A stretch of 64,000 bases of DNA from Volvox africanus (taxonomy: Eukaryota; Chlorophyta; Chlorophyceae; Chlamydomonadales; Volvocaceae), in assembly GCA_030268105.1 (NCBI GenBank), contig BSDZ01000094.1:3382501-3446500 (forward strand). The letters run 5' to 3'. Positions 23,506-35,300 of the stretch are shown here, one piece after another; positions within the stretch are counted from its first letter, which is position 1, and each line of letters begins with the position of its first letter. The notes below the pieces were generated by a model that saw only the letters and a list, made by a program, of their open reading frames with translations, did no database searches and had not been told where the DNA came from. A program made the translations under genes and the position numbers.

Positions 23506-24808
23506 GCGCATTGGACGAGCAAGGTGAAGGTGAAGGTGCCCACGAGGCTCTTCAGCACCATCGATCTCGAGTTGCATGCATTTCGGGCAGGATGTAACCT
23601 CCCTCTCACATGTATAGAAGAAGTTGTTTGTTTTCCCTGCTGGCGTCTACACATAATTCGTAGTGTCGAGATGATGGCATGCTGGCGTGGCGGTGGATCT
23701 TTTGTCTGTCTTTGATTTGCGCCTTGCTTTGCTTCGTTGCTTGGAGAGGGACTGGAAACAAGGCATTGATTGCGGCAGTAATACGTTGTCTTTCTGCTAC
23801 ATTACTGCTTCACGATTGTCGAGTATGGTCTCCGGTCAAGTGCTGAAATCACGAGCTGCATAGTCCTGCTTTGAGTTCTGCTGTCTTCTCAACGGACTGG
23901 TGGGGTAAACTGTATATATAGGCTGCATCCGTTGGGGATATGGATGCGTTTCGGAGAAAGGAAGGAAGAAAACATGATCGTAGCAAAGTGGACCGCGGTG
24001 CCATGCCCATTCTTCGGGGGCCAATCGCCCAAACGAAGTTCTTTACTTGTCCGGCGTGTGTGTGTGGAGTGAGGATGGTCCACACCACGTTGTTTTGCCA
24101 GACGCTTGAGCGGTTGTTGTTGGTGCTTCTTGACCTGGTCATAAGAAAATGCCATCTTTACGTACAATGTGTGCCGACAAATTTTGTTGATTGTAATGTA
24201 AAAGTGCTTCGGGAAAGAGTGGGTTCAGGGTCTCCTATATCCTTCGTTGAAAGCATCGACATGTTTAGCTCGCGAGGCTCGACTAAAACTGGCGAGAACC
24301 TTACCGCACGTCAGCTCGCATCAAGCTGAACAGCTTCGCAACTGCACGCTGTAAGGCATTAATAGGGGGGCTGGAATTTGTCCCTGCCGAACAAGTTGTC
24401 CCTTCGTCGCATTTCACTGTCCACAGTACCTGTCCTACTGATTGGAATGAAGCCTCACCCCCAAAACCTCACCACCCTTCATGACTGATGCTCGTTATCA
24501 ACGCTCCTAGCCCCCGAAGCGATTGCTGCTGCCCAGTAACGCTTACTACGCAGCGCGACCCGCCCCTCCTTTGCCCCGCCACCAGAAATAAGTCGAATAA
24601 ATACCTACGACAATACATTCCGGGCCTGAGCCCCGTGTACCCCAGTCCGTTGTTTTCATGTCCTGCGCTGGAAGTCGGAAAAGTGGTGTAACATCGCCTA
24701 CAGCACCGCTTACGTGGGATCTCTATCATATCGCATCCCATGCAAGTCTTTACGATATACTTCATACACCATCCCTAAAAAACGCAAAGCGCCATACCGC
24801 CGCTGGCA
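23506..24808. other. Convergent 3' intergenic region
   Basis: Gap between the 3' ends of the LysM and SET genes. The open frames here (for example 23940-24329 plus and its antisense) have no family features. No minus-strand TGTAA for the SET gene was found here. Confidence 0.55.
23593..23597 (+). terminator. TGTAA polyadenylation signal
   Basis: TGTAA 88 bases after the LysM-protein stop. Later copies at about 24191 and 24197 would give a more usual 3' untranslated length. Confidence 0.4.
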
Positions 24809-27800
24809 TCAATCGTCTGTGGGTGCTTCGTGTGGCTTGCCCCGGTCATGCACCTCACCGATACCGTCGTCGTACTCCTCTGCACCGTAACCGACCTGAC
24901 AGGGCGTTGTAAGCACAGGGGCCCAGGCACAGATAGCACAATCTATGAGGTGAGACGAGGGAGCGCAGAGGTGGCGGTAGAGAGATGAATGAACGGTAAC
25001 CCTGTCGAGACACGTTGCCTCAGCCCGTTTGAAGCCGGGTTTTGGATTTTGGCGAGCCCGTCTTCGAGTTTTGGCGAGCAGGACTTGTGCGTAAGGTTGG
25101 TAACGGTTACCGCGTGCCGATAGCGCGTGGCATAAAGAAACACTTCGACAATCGGAATACAGCAAAAATAAACTGTAAAAATATACGAAAATGGAATCCA
25201 CGCAGGGCATCGACATCCATTGGCATGTGGCAGCAAGCATGTAACTACACACGCAATTGTGGTGTTTGCACTACATTACCTGCAAATACGCAAACGTACA
25301 ACATGCACACCAAACCCACCTTATCGCTGTCATCACTCCCCATGAGCAGCTCGTCCGCTGCCTGGTCGTCGCTGTCACTACTACCTTCGAGATCGGACCC
25401 GTCAGCGCTGCTGCCGTTCTCGTCATCCTCCTCGCGGTCTGGCTCCTCAGAAGGCGGCGCCCCCAGGCCTCGCCGCTGCCGTTTGGAAGCCCTTCTCCGT
25501 CCCACATTCTCCTCGCGCTCTTCCTCTGCCGCAGCGGCCTCATCATCACTCTCCTTTTCCTCTTCATCCCGACTTCTGTAGCACCACCGAGGCACAGCAG
25601 CAACGGTCGTCGTATGTAGGTGTAAACACTCACACGTGGCGGTGCCCAATCGACGTACACAAATTTCCCACCGTTTCTTTTTCCGCGAGCAAAGTACGCG
25701 TGCATCCATACGAACAAACAAGTAGATGCAGACACACGCAGGGCCCGTTATCGGACAGCAACGCAGATCAGCACGCGAGCTTAATGACGGGCGCCGACAC
25801 CTCACCTGCCTCACACTAAGCCGCCCGCATCTTCGTTCCCAAGCCAAGCAAGTATCCCCACGACACAACTCACCCCTCCCCCGCCCAGCCCCTTCGCAGC
25901 GAACTCATAAGCTCCACCACCGCCTTCTTCGCCAGCTGAATTACATCCTTCTCCCCGAGCCTCACCTGCGGGGATTCAGGTGCGCTCTACTTGAGAGGCG
26001 CAAGATATCAGTGCGAAGAAAAAACTAAACGAAGACTATTTGGATAGTTTGAGGGTCCCTGCTGTGTAAGGGAGCAGAAGGGATATGTGTCCCTGCTGTG
26101 TAAGGGATATGATGGAGCAACGAGTGCCGGTGTGTCGGTATTGCCACCAGCCACACCAACCATCACCCAACCACACTTGTACCCCAAGCCCTCACACCCG
26201 CACAGCAAGCCGTTGCCGGCCAGTACAGTCAGGGCTGCGAAGCAAGCGCACGTCGTCCTTGACGTTGGTGGGGTAGCGCTCCATGCATGCCGCCAGAATC
26301 TGCAAGCGCAGAACGCCCAGAGGCAGGGAGGGGAATGAGAACGGAGAGCGCACCATGACGGGGGCGTCCTATGGGATGTGCTGCTGCTGGTGCCACTATG
26401 TGGAGCTGGGTGTCTGCGAAGAGCCATTCCTCAACTGCAGTCGAATTGCCAGAGACCGCGCATCACGTGCTTTTGTTTGTTCGTGGTACTGATTTACGGT
26501 TGTGGAAAGGGGAGGTACGCGACGTCAGTGAGTCAATGGTAACGACCAGAAGGGATGCGAGCACAAATATAAGTGGCTCTGAGGGTAAGCTGTCCCTGCA
26601 AAGCCGCTGTGCCCCACAGCAGCCTCACTGTTCCAAGCTGTCCCTGCGAAGCGCCCTCACAGCGTGTAAATACACATAATGAATTCATGTACAGAGCGTA
26701 CCTGTAAAGATGCAATGCACACCATTTCCGCAAAGTCCTGGTCCTCTTCCAGTAACGCTGTGCCCAGGGACAGTTTGGCCGTTGACGCCCCTTCCGCCGC
26801 CGTTGCCGCCACCGCCGCTGCCGCCGCCGCGGCCTCACAGCTGGTGCCACCAGCCTCAGGCCCCCTGCCGACCCTCTTGGAACCGGCAGGCAATTTCGAC
26901 GGGTCCCCGAACTCTCGCTGTAGCTCCTGGAACTCGTCTGCCGTCATTAGTAAGACCTACAAGCCCACGGGTTTTAGGGTTGTAAGATCAGTGGGACACA
27001 CGTCGTACGTTGTACCCGTCGGGACGCACAGGACACACGGGACTACACCGCAAGTTCGATGCTTAGGGGGCATAGGGCCCACGGAGCTATGGGACAATGA
27101 GGGCAACTTGCGCACGACGGGATACAGCCAACGTTCGCACAAGCACTACACACATACACAAACACGAACACAAACACATACACACATACACAAACACATA
27201 CACACATACACACATACACAAACACACACATACACATGCACATACACATACACATACATACACATACACATACACATACATACACATACACATACACATA
27301 CATACGCATATACATATACATACACAAACACATATACACAAACACATACACACACACATACACACACACACATACACACACACAAGGCAGTCCTAATGGG
27401 TAAAGGATGGGAAGTACGGGTATTGCACCGCCAACAACTTCAGTTAACTGCAGTCGACGGTCAAGTACGTGAATGCAACGGTCCGATCAATTGAAAGAGA
27501 ACGTGACCCGACGTGACCCGACCGCAAGCTTTTCTGGACATAGCAAGGTGGATGTGTGGGAAGGCGGGAGTGGCGCCCGGCGGTGGGGCTTTGATAGCCG
27601 AGTTCAGATCCAGGTTGCTCAGGGGGTAGGACTGATTAAAAATCGTCCTTCCAGAAACATCGGTGGCTGCTTAAACTGACACACGGTTCCGATGAGGGCA
27701 CGTGCCGGCCACACGCCGTCGTCGGCCAAGTGCCCACATCTCGTCGCACTCCACCCAAGGCCCCCTCGCGGACGCCTCTCCGCCACTACAGACATGCCGG

Positions 27801-30800
27801 TAAAATCCTCGGCACCATACGCCCCAACATCGCCTTGGGCCAACGGGCCAGTGCAAGCACCGAAGAGTGCATAGCGCATACTTGTACGGCCGTCATGAAC
27901 TCGTCCGGCAAGGGCTCCTGGGCCAGAAGAACAAACTGCGTCGACTCGGGAGCAGCGGCTTGCAGTACGCCAGCCGTTGCGAGGAACTCCTGCTTGGCAC
28001 GTCGTGTGGACGAGCTGGGGGCCTGTGGCAGCGGGAAAGGTTGCGGCGGCGGAGCGAAGAAAACATCAAACCTGGACATGGATCTGGGCACCTGACAGGG
28101 CGCCCGCCGTCGCCGACAACACACAGGTGGGATGAGAACTGTGGCAGTAGCAGTGGCAATGGCAATGGCAGTAGCAGTGGCAATGGCAATGGCAGTAGCA
28201 GTGGCAGTAGCTGTGGCAGTGGCAGTGGCAGTAGCTGTGGCAGTGGCAGTGGCAGTAGCTGTGGCAGTGGCAGTGGCAGTAGCTGTGGCAGTGGCAGTAG
28301 CTGTGGCAGTGGCAGTGGCAGTAGCTGTGGCAGTGGCAGTGGCAGTAGCTGTGGCAGTGGCAGTGGCAGTAACTGTGGCAGTGGCAGTGGCAGTAGCTGT
28401 GGCAGTGGCAGTGGCAGTAGCTGTTGTTGTGGCTGTGGGGCGTCGATGGTGATGGTGATGGTGATGGTGATGATGGTGGTGATGGCGATGGTGATGGTAG
28501 TGATGGTTGCAGATGCGCTTGCGACGATGCCAATAGATGAGAAATAACAAGTATTAGGGCAAAAGGAAGCTGGATCAGGATTGGGCCCGGCGGTAGGGGG
28601 AATCCTAAGGTAAGCAAGCTCCCCCGCGCGTCCCTGGCGTGAGGGTTTTGTTCGTGATCACCCAATCCCTTCCCCACCCCCACCTCCACCCCCACTCCAT
28701 GATGGACGCGTCTCCTGCCCCGCAAAAACACACACACACACACCTGGTTCATCGACGAGAGCAGGCCCATGCAGACTTCCTCCACTGTGATCCAGGGAAC
28801 CAGCGCCGCATTGTATGGATTACGATACCCGCCGCTGCTGTCGCCGCCACCGCCAGCCTTAGTGCGCTTTTTCGCTGAGGGTGAGAGAACAGATGAGACC
28901 CCGGCGGCGGCTGTCTCCGACCACAAGTCGTCTTCACTGTCAAGGAAGCCGTAGGTCTGGAGCAGCTGCGCGTCAGATAGATTGCCATACGTGTGCAGTA
29001 CCTCCTCGCCAGCTTTGATGGGTTTATCTGGAGACACAGGATAATGCATAAGTGCGGTAGGTGACCGAAACTTATAAAACAAACTTATATATAATGATTT
29101 CTCATGCGGAAACCCGCTTCACCACGCAATTCATTTGCATTTCATCGCCACCACTACTTGGAAGGGCGCGCCACTACGATGCTGCTAATACGATACGGGT
29201 GCCGATCCACCCGCCTGCCCGCCCCGCTGCCCACATTCGCTGCGCCATGCCAGGTGCTCACATCACCACAGGAACACTGTCAGCCTGCCAGTGGCCCTCA
29301 GCCTGTGCGCTGTCACTTCCTCTCAGCACTCATCCGGCGTCAAGAGCTCTGGATTAGCAAAGAATACCGAGTACGTTATATATTATAACGTACTCGCTTC
29401 ACGGTTCTTAAGCTCAGCTCATCCCACCTTGCCGCATCCCGCAGTTCGCCTGCCCTGTGCCTCACCTGCATCGCATTACCTTCGTTGATGTTAGCAACGC
29501 GCCCAGCCCCTCCTGGGCCTTATTGCTGCTATCTCTTTCGCAGTGGTATATGAGCGGTGATCACTCTCAACAACCTTCCCGAGTAGCGAGCGCTTCACAG
29601 TTCTTTCCCCCCTCCCCGACGACCCTCACGGTTAGTCCTCGTTTCTTCAGTATCAGCACCAGGATTCGTATTCTTCGACTCACTCCCCCCCCCACGACTT
29701 TCCCCCCACCGACCGACCGAGGTGTCCTGACGTACTGGACTGGGCCATCAAGGTTGTGACTTGGCGCCGGCGCTTGAGAGAGCCTCTCACCTGCACGCAT
29801 CACGAAAACCGCCTCCACACCCGCTGGCAGCGACGGTGCCTCTGCCGATGCCGCCCCATCCAGAAGCTTCGCTGTTGCGGCCTGCGCCAGGTTGAGTCTC
29901 TCGAGATGTGCGTTGCGGCGGGCGGGGTTGTGCGAGTGGTTGATCATGTCAATGCCGGGTAGCAAGAACACCTGCGTGCCGCCGTCCTCCAGCCTGGAGA
30001 TCTGCGTGCGGTGCATCGAGCCGCGGCGTGTTATAAGGCAAGATTGTGTGGGTGTGTGTGTGCAGCTATGCAGGCAGTCCATAGCAGTCCATCGGCAGTC
30101 GCACACAAATACACAAACACACACGCACATACATGCGACCTGACGTTCTTTCCTAGCATCACACACCCTTCGCAACAGCGTACTGTTCCTCTTCCTCAGC
30201 ACCTCATCATTCCTCCTGGAAAAACCCTACCTCTCCCTCGGTCTATCTGTCTGTCTCTCTCCCTCTCCTTGTCTGTCTGTCTGTGTCTCTCCCTCTCTCA
30301 AACACATATGCACCTTCCCACCTCCTTTGCACCTGACACCCAGTTCTCCGCCTCCAAGTGGAAAGCCCGACTCTGCAGCAGCCCGGCTGCCCGCAGAAAA
30401 GCTGTCAGCCCCGGGTCAACACCACGGTCAGCTGCCTCAGCCGCCTCAGCCGCCGCCAGTCCCGGCCAAAGGTCCTTCCGCGCCGCAAGGATGGGAGCCA
30501 CGTGACGCCGGTACACATCCGAGGCGGGATCGGGGCCAAATTGCTCCAGGGAAGTGCCTGAACGGGTTTTGGAAACGTGGCGGGAGGTTTTCGCACGGCG
30601 CATAAGTGCCCTTGATGGTATGCAGCCGGTTGAGGCAGGAATGGGCGAAACGAAAGGAAAGAGCCTGTGTTATGGACCGTCGTCCTTTTTTGGGTTTTCT
30701 GGTTTTTTAAATTGTGAGGTAAGAACCGCGTTGTGCTCAGGCGGATAGCATTAAGCCAGCAGTAGCATACATTGGCAGAGTCGTATGGAGAAGAAGCTAA

Positions 30801-31873
30801 TGACAAACACACACACACACACACACACGGCTACTGCCCCTAATCACAGTATTGCTAGCGTGCCATAACGCTGCGCGGTGTGAGGAGCCAGACCCAGACC
30901 CAGATCTCAATCCAGATCTCTCGAGGTACATCCAGCACGTGGCTCTACCCGCGAGCTCCTGCTTCTCCTCATCGCTCCAGTTGATCAGGCAGTCAGGGCA
31001 GCTAGGCGGCAGAATAGCAACGTACGAGGCCCAAGTTGAGGCCGACCCTCGGGTCATCTCCGACATCAGGACTAGCGTCGTTGCCAGAAAGGGGCTAAGC
31101 CCCGGGTGGGCTTCGCGGAGGTATTGAACAGCATCGGGAAAGGCATCGGGATGCCTGGGGTCCACGCAAATTGTTGAGATGAGCGATGCATGTATTAGAG
31201 AATAAGAATGAAGGAAGAAGTGATACCGCCGAGGGCGGGGCGCTTTACTTTCTACACAAATATCCCTGGTGTAAATGTATTGTTCACATTTGGGGTTAGA
31301 TACATAGAGTAGACACATCTAGTGAACGTGGGGCCGCTTTGGCCCGGATGCCTGGCTTCGGCGCCATGGACTTGCAAAAAATCGCTTGCTGGGTCAAAGA
31401 CGCATCCGTCGTAGGTTGCGAATGAATGGCGCATCTAACTGACATAACGAACCGTGCCGGGAATGCGGGCCCGGATGCAAGAGCTTCGTGGGCCAGTCGG
31501 GAATACACCCCACACCTCTCGCCGTGTACGACTGCCCCACAGTGGCAACCGTATGTCAGGACTTCACCCCGCAAGAACAGTAAGAACTTCACGTCCAATG
31601 CGCGTCTCCTAACTCAATTGAAGGCTTCGCGCTGCAGCCGCCGCCACAAGGGAAGGCACGACATCGGGCGTGCGCTTAGGAAACGTACCTTTTAAACTCC
31701 TCTTCGGTCGGAATGTATATCGCACAGTTAATTGGGAGCAAGAGCAAGAGCTGGCCCTCTGAAATATCGCTGCGGGCAACGACACCTCTGTCCCCAGACG
31801 GTAACGTATAAAACAAATCGAGCTCAGGATGGACTCGTCCACCACTGTTGAGTAGCCATGTCGAGAAATCCAT
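24809..31873 (-). CDS. SET-domain protein lysine methyltransferase, Rubisco LSMT type
   Basis: Eleven exons: 31689-31873, 30949-31154, 30322-30557, 29791-30001, 28744-29027, 27882-28091, 26702-26956, 26198-26368, 25874-25965, 25320-25575 and 24809-24895. All ten joins keep phase, giving 730 residues. The N terminus (MDFSTWLLNSGGRVHPELDL, then RGVVARSDISEGQLLLLLP) is the split SET-domain start seen in Rubisco large-subunit and SETD3/SETD6-type enzymes. SPFLATTLVLMSE and SRAFHLE follow. The SET core is LLPGIDMINHSHNP and the C-terminal SET motif is GEEVLHTYGNLSDAQLLQTY. A Rubis-substrate-binding-like helical region follows (VLRLQILAACMERYPTNV, RLGEKDVIQLAKKAV). The last two exons encode a very acidic Glu/Asp/Ser tail with a basic island RRRASKRQRR, suggesting a nuclear or nucleolar protein. 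The true substrate is unknown. The start ATG at 31873 is the first in frame. Confidence 0.88.
26055..26107. repeat. Perfect 19-bp direct repeat in SET intron 8
   Basis: The 19-base sequence beginning GTCCCTGCTGTG occurs at 26055-26073 and again at 26089-26107, a 34-base period. It lies in the intron 25966-26197. It looks like a recent tandem duplication. Confidence 0.85.
27145..27384. repeat. (CA)n-rich microsatellite in SET intron 6
   Basis: About 240 bases of CA/CATACA/CAAACA units inside the intron 26957-27881. The long Thr/His/Tyr or Cys/Val frames on both strands here are artefacts of the repeat. Confidence 0.95.
28142..28423. repeat. GGCAGT minisatellite in SET intron 5
   Basis: Hexamer GGCAGT array organised into higher-order 18-base units (GGCAGTGGCAGTAGCTGT) with one shortened unit, within the intron 28092-28743. 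All frames stay open across it because the unit length is a multiple of three, which produces spurious Gly/Ser, Ala/Val and Ala/Thr proteins. Confidence 0.95.
28445..28507. repeat. GATGGT repeat in SET intron 5
   Basis: Imperfect GGTGAT/GATGGT array next to the GGCAGT minisatellite in the same intron. Confidence 0.9.
29368..29396. repeat. 13-bp perfect inverted repeat (hairpin)
   Basis: Two 13-base arms beginning CGAGTACGTTATA, with a 3-base loop, pair perfectly in the intron 29028-29790 of the SET gene. On RNA it would form a stable hairpin. It is not next to a stop codon, so it is not a terminator. It could be a small insertion or a chance palindrome. Confidence 0.85.
30242..30299. repeat. 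CTGT/CTCT polypyrimidine repeat
   Basis: Short CTGT and CTCT units in SET intron 3 (30002-30321). On the transcribed minus strand it is polypurine just downstream of a donor site. Confidence 0.8.
30806..30828. repeat. (AC)n microsatellite
   Basis: Pure AC run of about 23 bases in SET intron 2 (30558-30948). A shorter run lies at about 28727-28743. Confidence 0.9.
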
Positions 31874-32377
31874 AGAATTAGCAAATTCAGCGCTTCCAAA
31901 AAAGGTTTCGGAAAAGGAGCTGACAATCAAGAAGCACTATCCCTAAGTCCTGATTTCAGTCGCGTGATGCAACCAATGCGCACCATTAACGTTTCTAATC
32001 AAGCGACTGGCGCACGCGCGTAATAACAGAGTTCCGCTCCGGCTCAGGACATTCAAGCTGTACGGCAACCAACGAACAAGCAACCAAGCCGCTCTAACGC
32101 CGTGGGGCTGGAGGATGCAGGCGTTATGAAAGTATCCTATCGCACTTTGTTTTGCGTGCATACTATCGAGTACGTTACTATTCATCACTTATGTTTTAGC
32201 CCGACAGGTTGCTCAATATGCCACGCCAGCAGCGATGCCATAAGCGGCAGGGAAGCGATTGTGATGTTCAAGCCCCATGGATTGACACAGCCAATCTGAC
32301 GTCGACAGACCAACCCATAGTTTCACCAATTGCTGCAACAGTTAGCTCTGTATGCTCTACGCGGACGGGCAAGGCTA
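31874..32377. promoter_or_regulatory. Shared divergent promoter region
   Basis: A 504-base gap between the head-to-head start codons of the SET methyltransferase (leftward) and ceramide kinase (rightward). It must hold both 5' leaders and promoters. I see no recognisable box. Confidence 0.35.
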
Positions 32378-35300
32378 ATGAGCAACAGCGGACAACAGTC
32401 AGCAGGGAGAATAGTCAGTAAGTTGACACTGACCTGGAAATGCGGTGACATAACTGTGGTAACAACTTACCGGTTGAGTGAGGAATGGTCCCGCGCTTTT
32501 TCAACGCCTGCTTGCAGAAGCCCATCGAACATTGGTCTGGTATCGGTGTTAGGTAGGATACAAAATTGGCAGGGCCACGTACTTGCAAGACTTCTCTTGC
32601 TTCTGCAACCTCCCATGGACTAGGAGCCCTAGAGCCCTTTTACCCGCAGTCTTCGTACAAATCCAACCTGAATTCTGTTGTCTTTTTCAGGTACTGACGA
32701 TGGGACGTTATCACTTAAGGAGGCCATCTTGGGCTTCCGTGGCACTAAGGTGAAAGTGAAGTTTACGCGGACGCACATTACCTGGAAGCCAATCAACCCT
32801 GTAGGCGGATGCTGCGTGGACCGACGGTCTCTCGCCAGAGCAGGTGCGGCAGGTGCCGGCGCATGTCTGCAGTCGGCTTCCGTTCCGGGTCCAATCGACG
32901 TAAATACCCAAGCAAATGAACCGGAAGCAAGTCCACCTGCTAAAGTCCACCTGTCAGCATATACAGCGGATATCAAGTTACAAGCACAAAGGCTAAACGC
33001 AATTTACTTGCGCCCTCCTCTTCGGTCCAGGCCTGGCCGCCGCTTGCACTTTGCATGGCCCCATGGGTTCCCAGAGGGCCACTGCATACACTTATAGGAA
33101 ACGCCACTGATTAGGATTATGTATGGCCTTGTCTGTAAGGACCCACGTGTCCACTATCAACTGATGCGGGCACCCCTTACCAAAGGAACGAAACTGAGCA
33201 GCGCTCACGTCTTGCTGAAGCCCTGAGCCCTCCTAACCCGCCCACTTGGCTATTCCAGCTGCATTTGATGAAATCCTCTCTGCCGTGCTACCAAAATCGG
33301 ACTGCTGCCCACGGCTGGGCTGCACGGTGGGTTGGTGGGTGGCTACGTGCAAAAAGATAGCATTCCATGTTTAAGGAGCACCTCGGGCGGTCTTAACTTG
33401 TGGTTGGGTCAATCGATAGTTGTCTTCATGATTGGTTAGGTAGATGCTTGCGCAGATTCTTGCGATGCTGACGTTGGAGATGTGTATATCCGGGTAAGGT
33501 GTAAATGAGTACTTCTGTGGACAGTGTTGGTGTGGAACAGCTTGACAGAAAGCAGCCTCGGTTTTATGTCCCACATTCTGTTTTGTTTTGATAGATTTTT
33601 GGGACACAAGGCTGCCTCTTATGGCACTCTTCCAGGTGCGTGAGTACAGTTTTGTGATCTACACCTTCTCACGTAAGGGCCCCCGTTGTCCCAACACGTG
33701 GCGCCTCGAAGAATACGTGCTGTCCACGACCACTCCGGAGGTGGCTAAGGACTGGGTAAACGCCATCAACCAGCGTGTGCGGGACATACGCGATCGGTGG
33801 GTTGGTGTGCTGGTACTTGGGCATGGGACAGGTGCGATAAACAGGCGGGTGGATAGGGGGCTGGTCTGCGGGGAGATGGGGACCTGACTGAGAATGGGGT
33901 TGACGGTATGCGAACGGATAAATGGGCGGGTGGACAGCTGGACACGTGGAGTGAGTCCTGGATAGGCGTGGCAATTTGGTGTTAGGAAAATTGGTAATGA
34001 GAAGGGCGGAGGCGAGGGATCTGGGCGAAAAGGGTCAGTTGGCGGACAAGTGGACACGGCAAGGGACGCGTTAAGCGCCAGTTTGGAAGGATGCAGGCGG
34101 ATGCATGTGCAAGTACCGTGTAGTCGGAGGGGTGGCAGGTGTGGGGGTAGTTAGATAATTCCTACGCCTTTACGTCATGCTCTCCCCTCCTCTACTGGCA
34201 AACATTTTCCAAACTGCGTGCTTATCTTACGTTTTGGCACGGGAATTTCTGTCACTTGTTATGTGGTGTCCCAGCCCCCTAAAGGTAGTCCCTTCATGCT
34301 GATGTTGCTCAACTCTCCGCTGCCAGCAGGCCTCGCAACCTCTTGGTATTCATCAACCCCTATGCCGGCACCCGCCTGGCTCGACTAACCTGGGAGCGGC
34401 ATGCGCTGCCTGTGTTCCAGAGGGCCGGCATCGCGGTGAATGCCGTGGAAACCACCAAGCAGGTATTTAACACCGGGGACTGGGACAACGGTATTGTTAG
34501 GAACGGGCGGAGAAGGCTTAGACAAAAGAACGCAAGGGGCAGGGGGGAAGATGACAAAATTTATAACGGAGATTCGGACATCAGCGCAGGAGCCCGATTT
34601 ATTTCCCAAAATAAGGTTAAAGAGCGTACATTTAGGGCGCCCCAGTGCCAAGGTTGGCGAACCAGAAACCAGACTGGCGTGATCTAGCAGGCTATTACAA
34701 CAAGGTTCTAACCGTGTATGCTATGGCTATCGCGTTGCCATGCGGTTGGATTGGGCTCTCGTAGGATCATGCGCGGGACATGCTGGAGTTGATGAAGTCG
34801 GAGGATCTGGCAGGCTACCAGGGTGTGGTAGCAGTGGGCGGAGATGGCCTGTTCCAGGTGGGCTGGAGCTGAGGGTATGGATTGGTCGCACATCGGAGCA
34901 TGCCTTGTGAAGCTAGGTGGGCATAGCGAAATCACTTGCAGGGGTATGGTAAGGGGGGTTAACTTGGGCCGACACTCGTGCATCAGCCGTGAATTAGGCA
35001 TCATCATGAACGTCCTGCGGGGGCCCCCTCGCCCCTCCGAGCTGGCCCAGGACTACACTTATGTGAGCACCCACCCCACGAAGCTGTCCGCCAAACACTT
35101 TCACACAAGCCTGAAAATGGTAGCGAATAATTGTGGTATTTACTTGGGCTGATGGGTCTCAGCGAACGACAACTCGGTCGAGTCCGAGCGTTTCAAAAGC
35201 TCCTGTTGAAATTGACTCCATGAAACTGCAGGAGGTGGTAAGCGGTCTTCTGGCACGGCGTGCTCGGGGTGATACAGCTGCTTTCAAGATCCGTGTGGGT

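Noticed and set aside
26055..26107. CRISPR-like direct repeats
   Set aside because: Only two copies of a 19-base repeat inside a eukaryotic intron; there is no array and no cas gene.
26679..27494. Long open frame with Thr/His/Tyr-rich protein
   Set aside because: It spans the CA microsatellite and the antisense of a real SET exon; the openness is caused by the repeat.
27786..28550. Ala/Thr-, Gly/Ser- and Ala/Val-repeat proteins on both strands
   Set aside because: All frames are open because the GGCAGT unit is a multiple of three; the region is an intron of the SET gene apart from the exon at 27882-28091.
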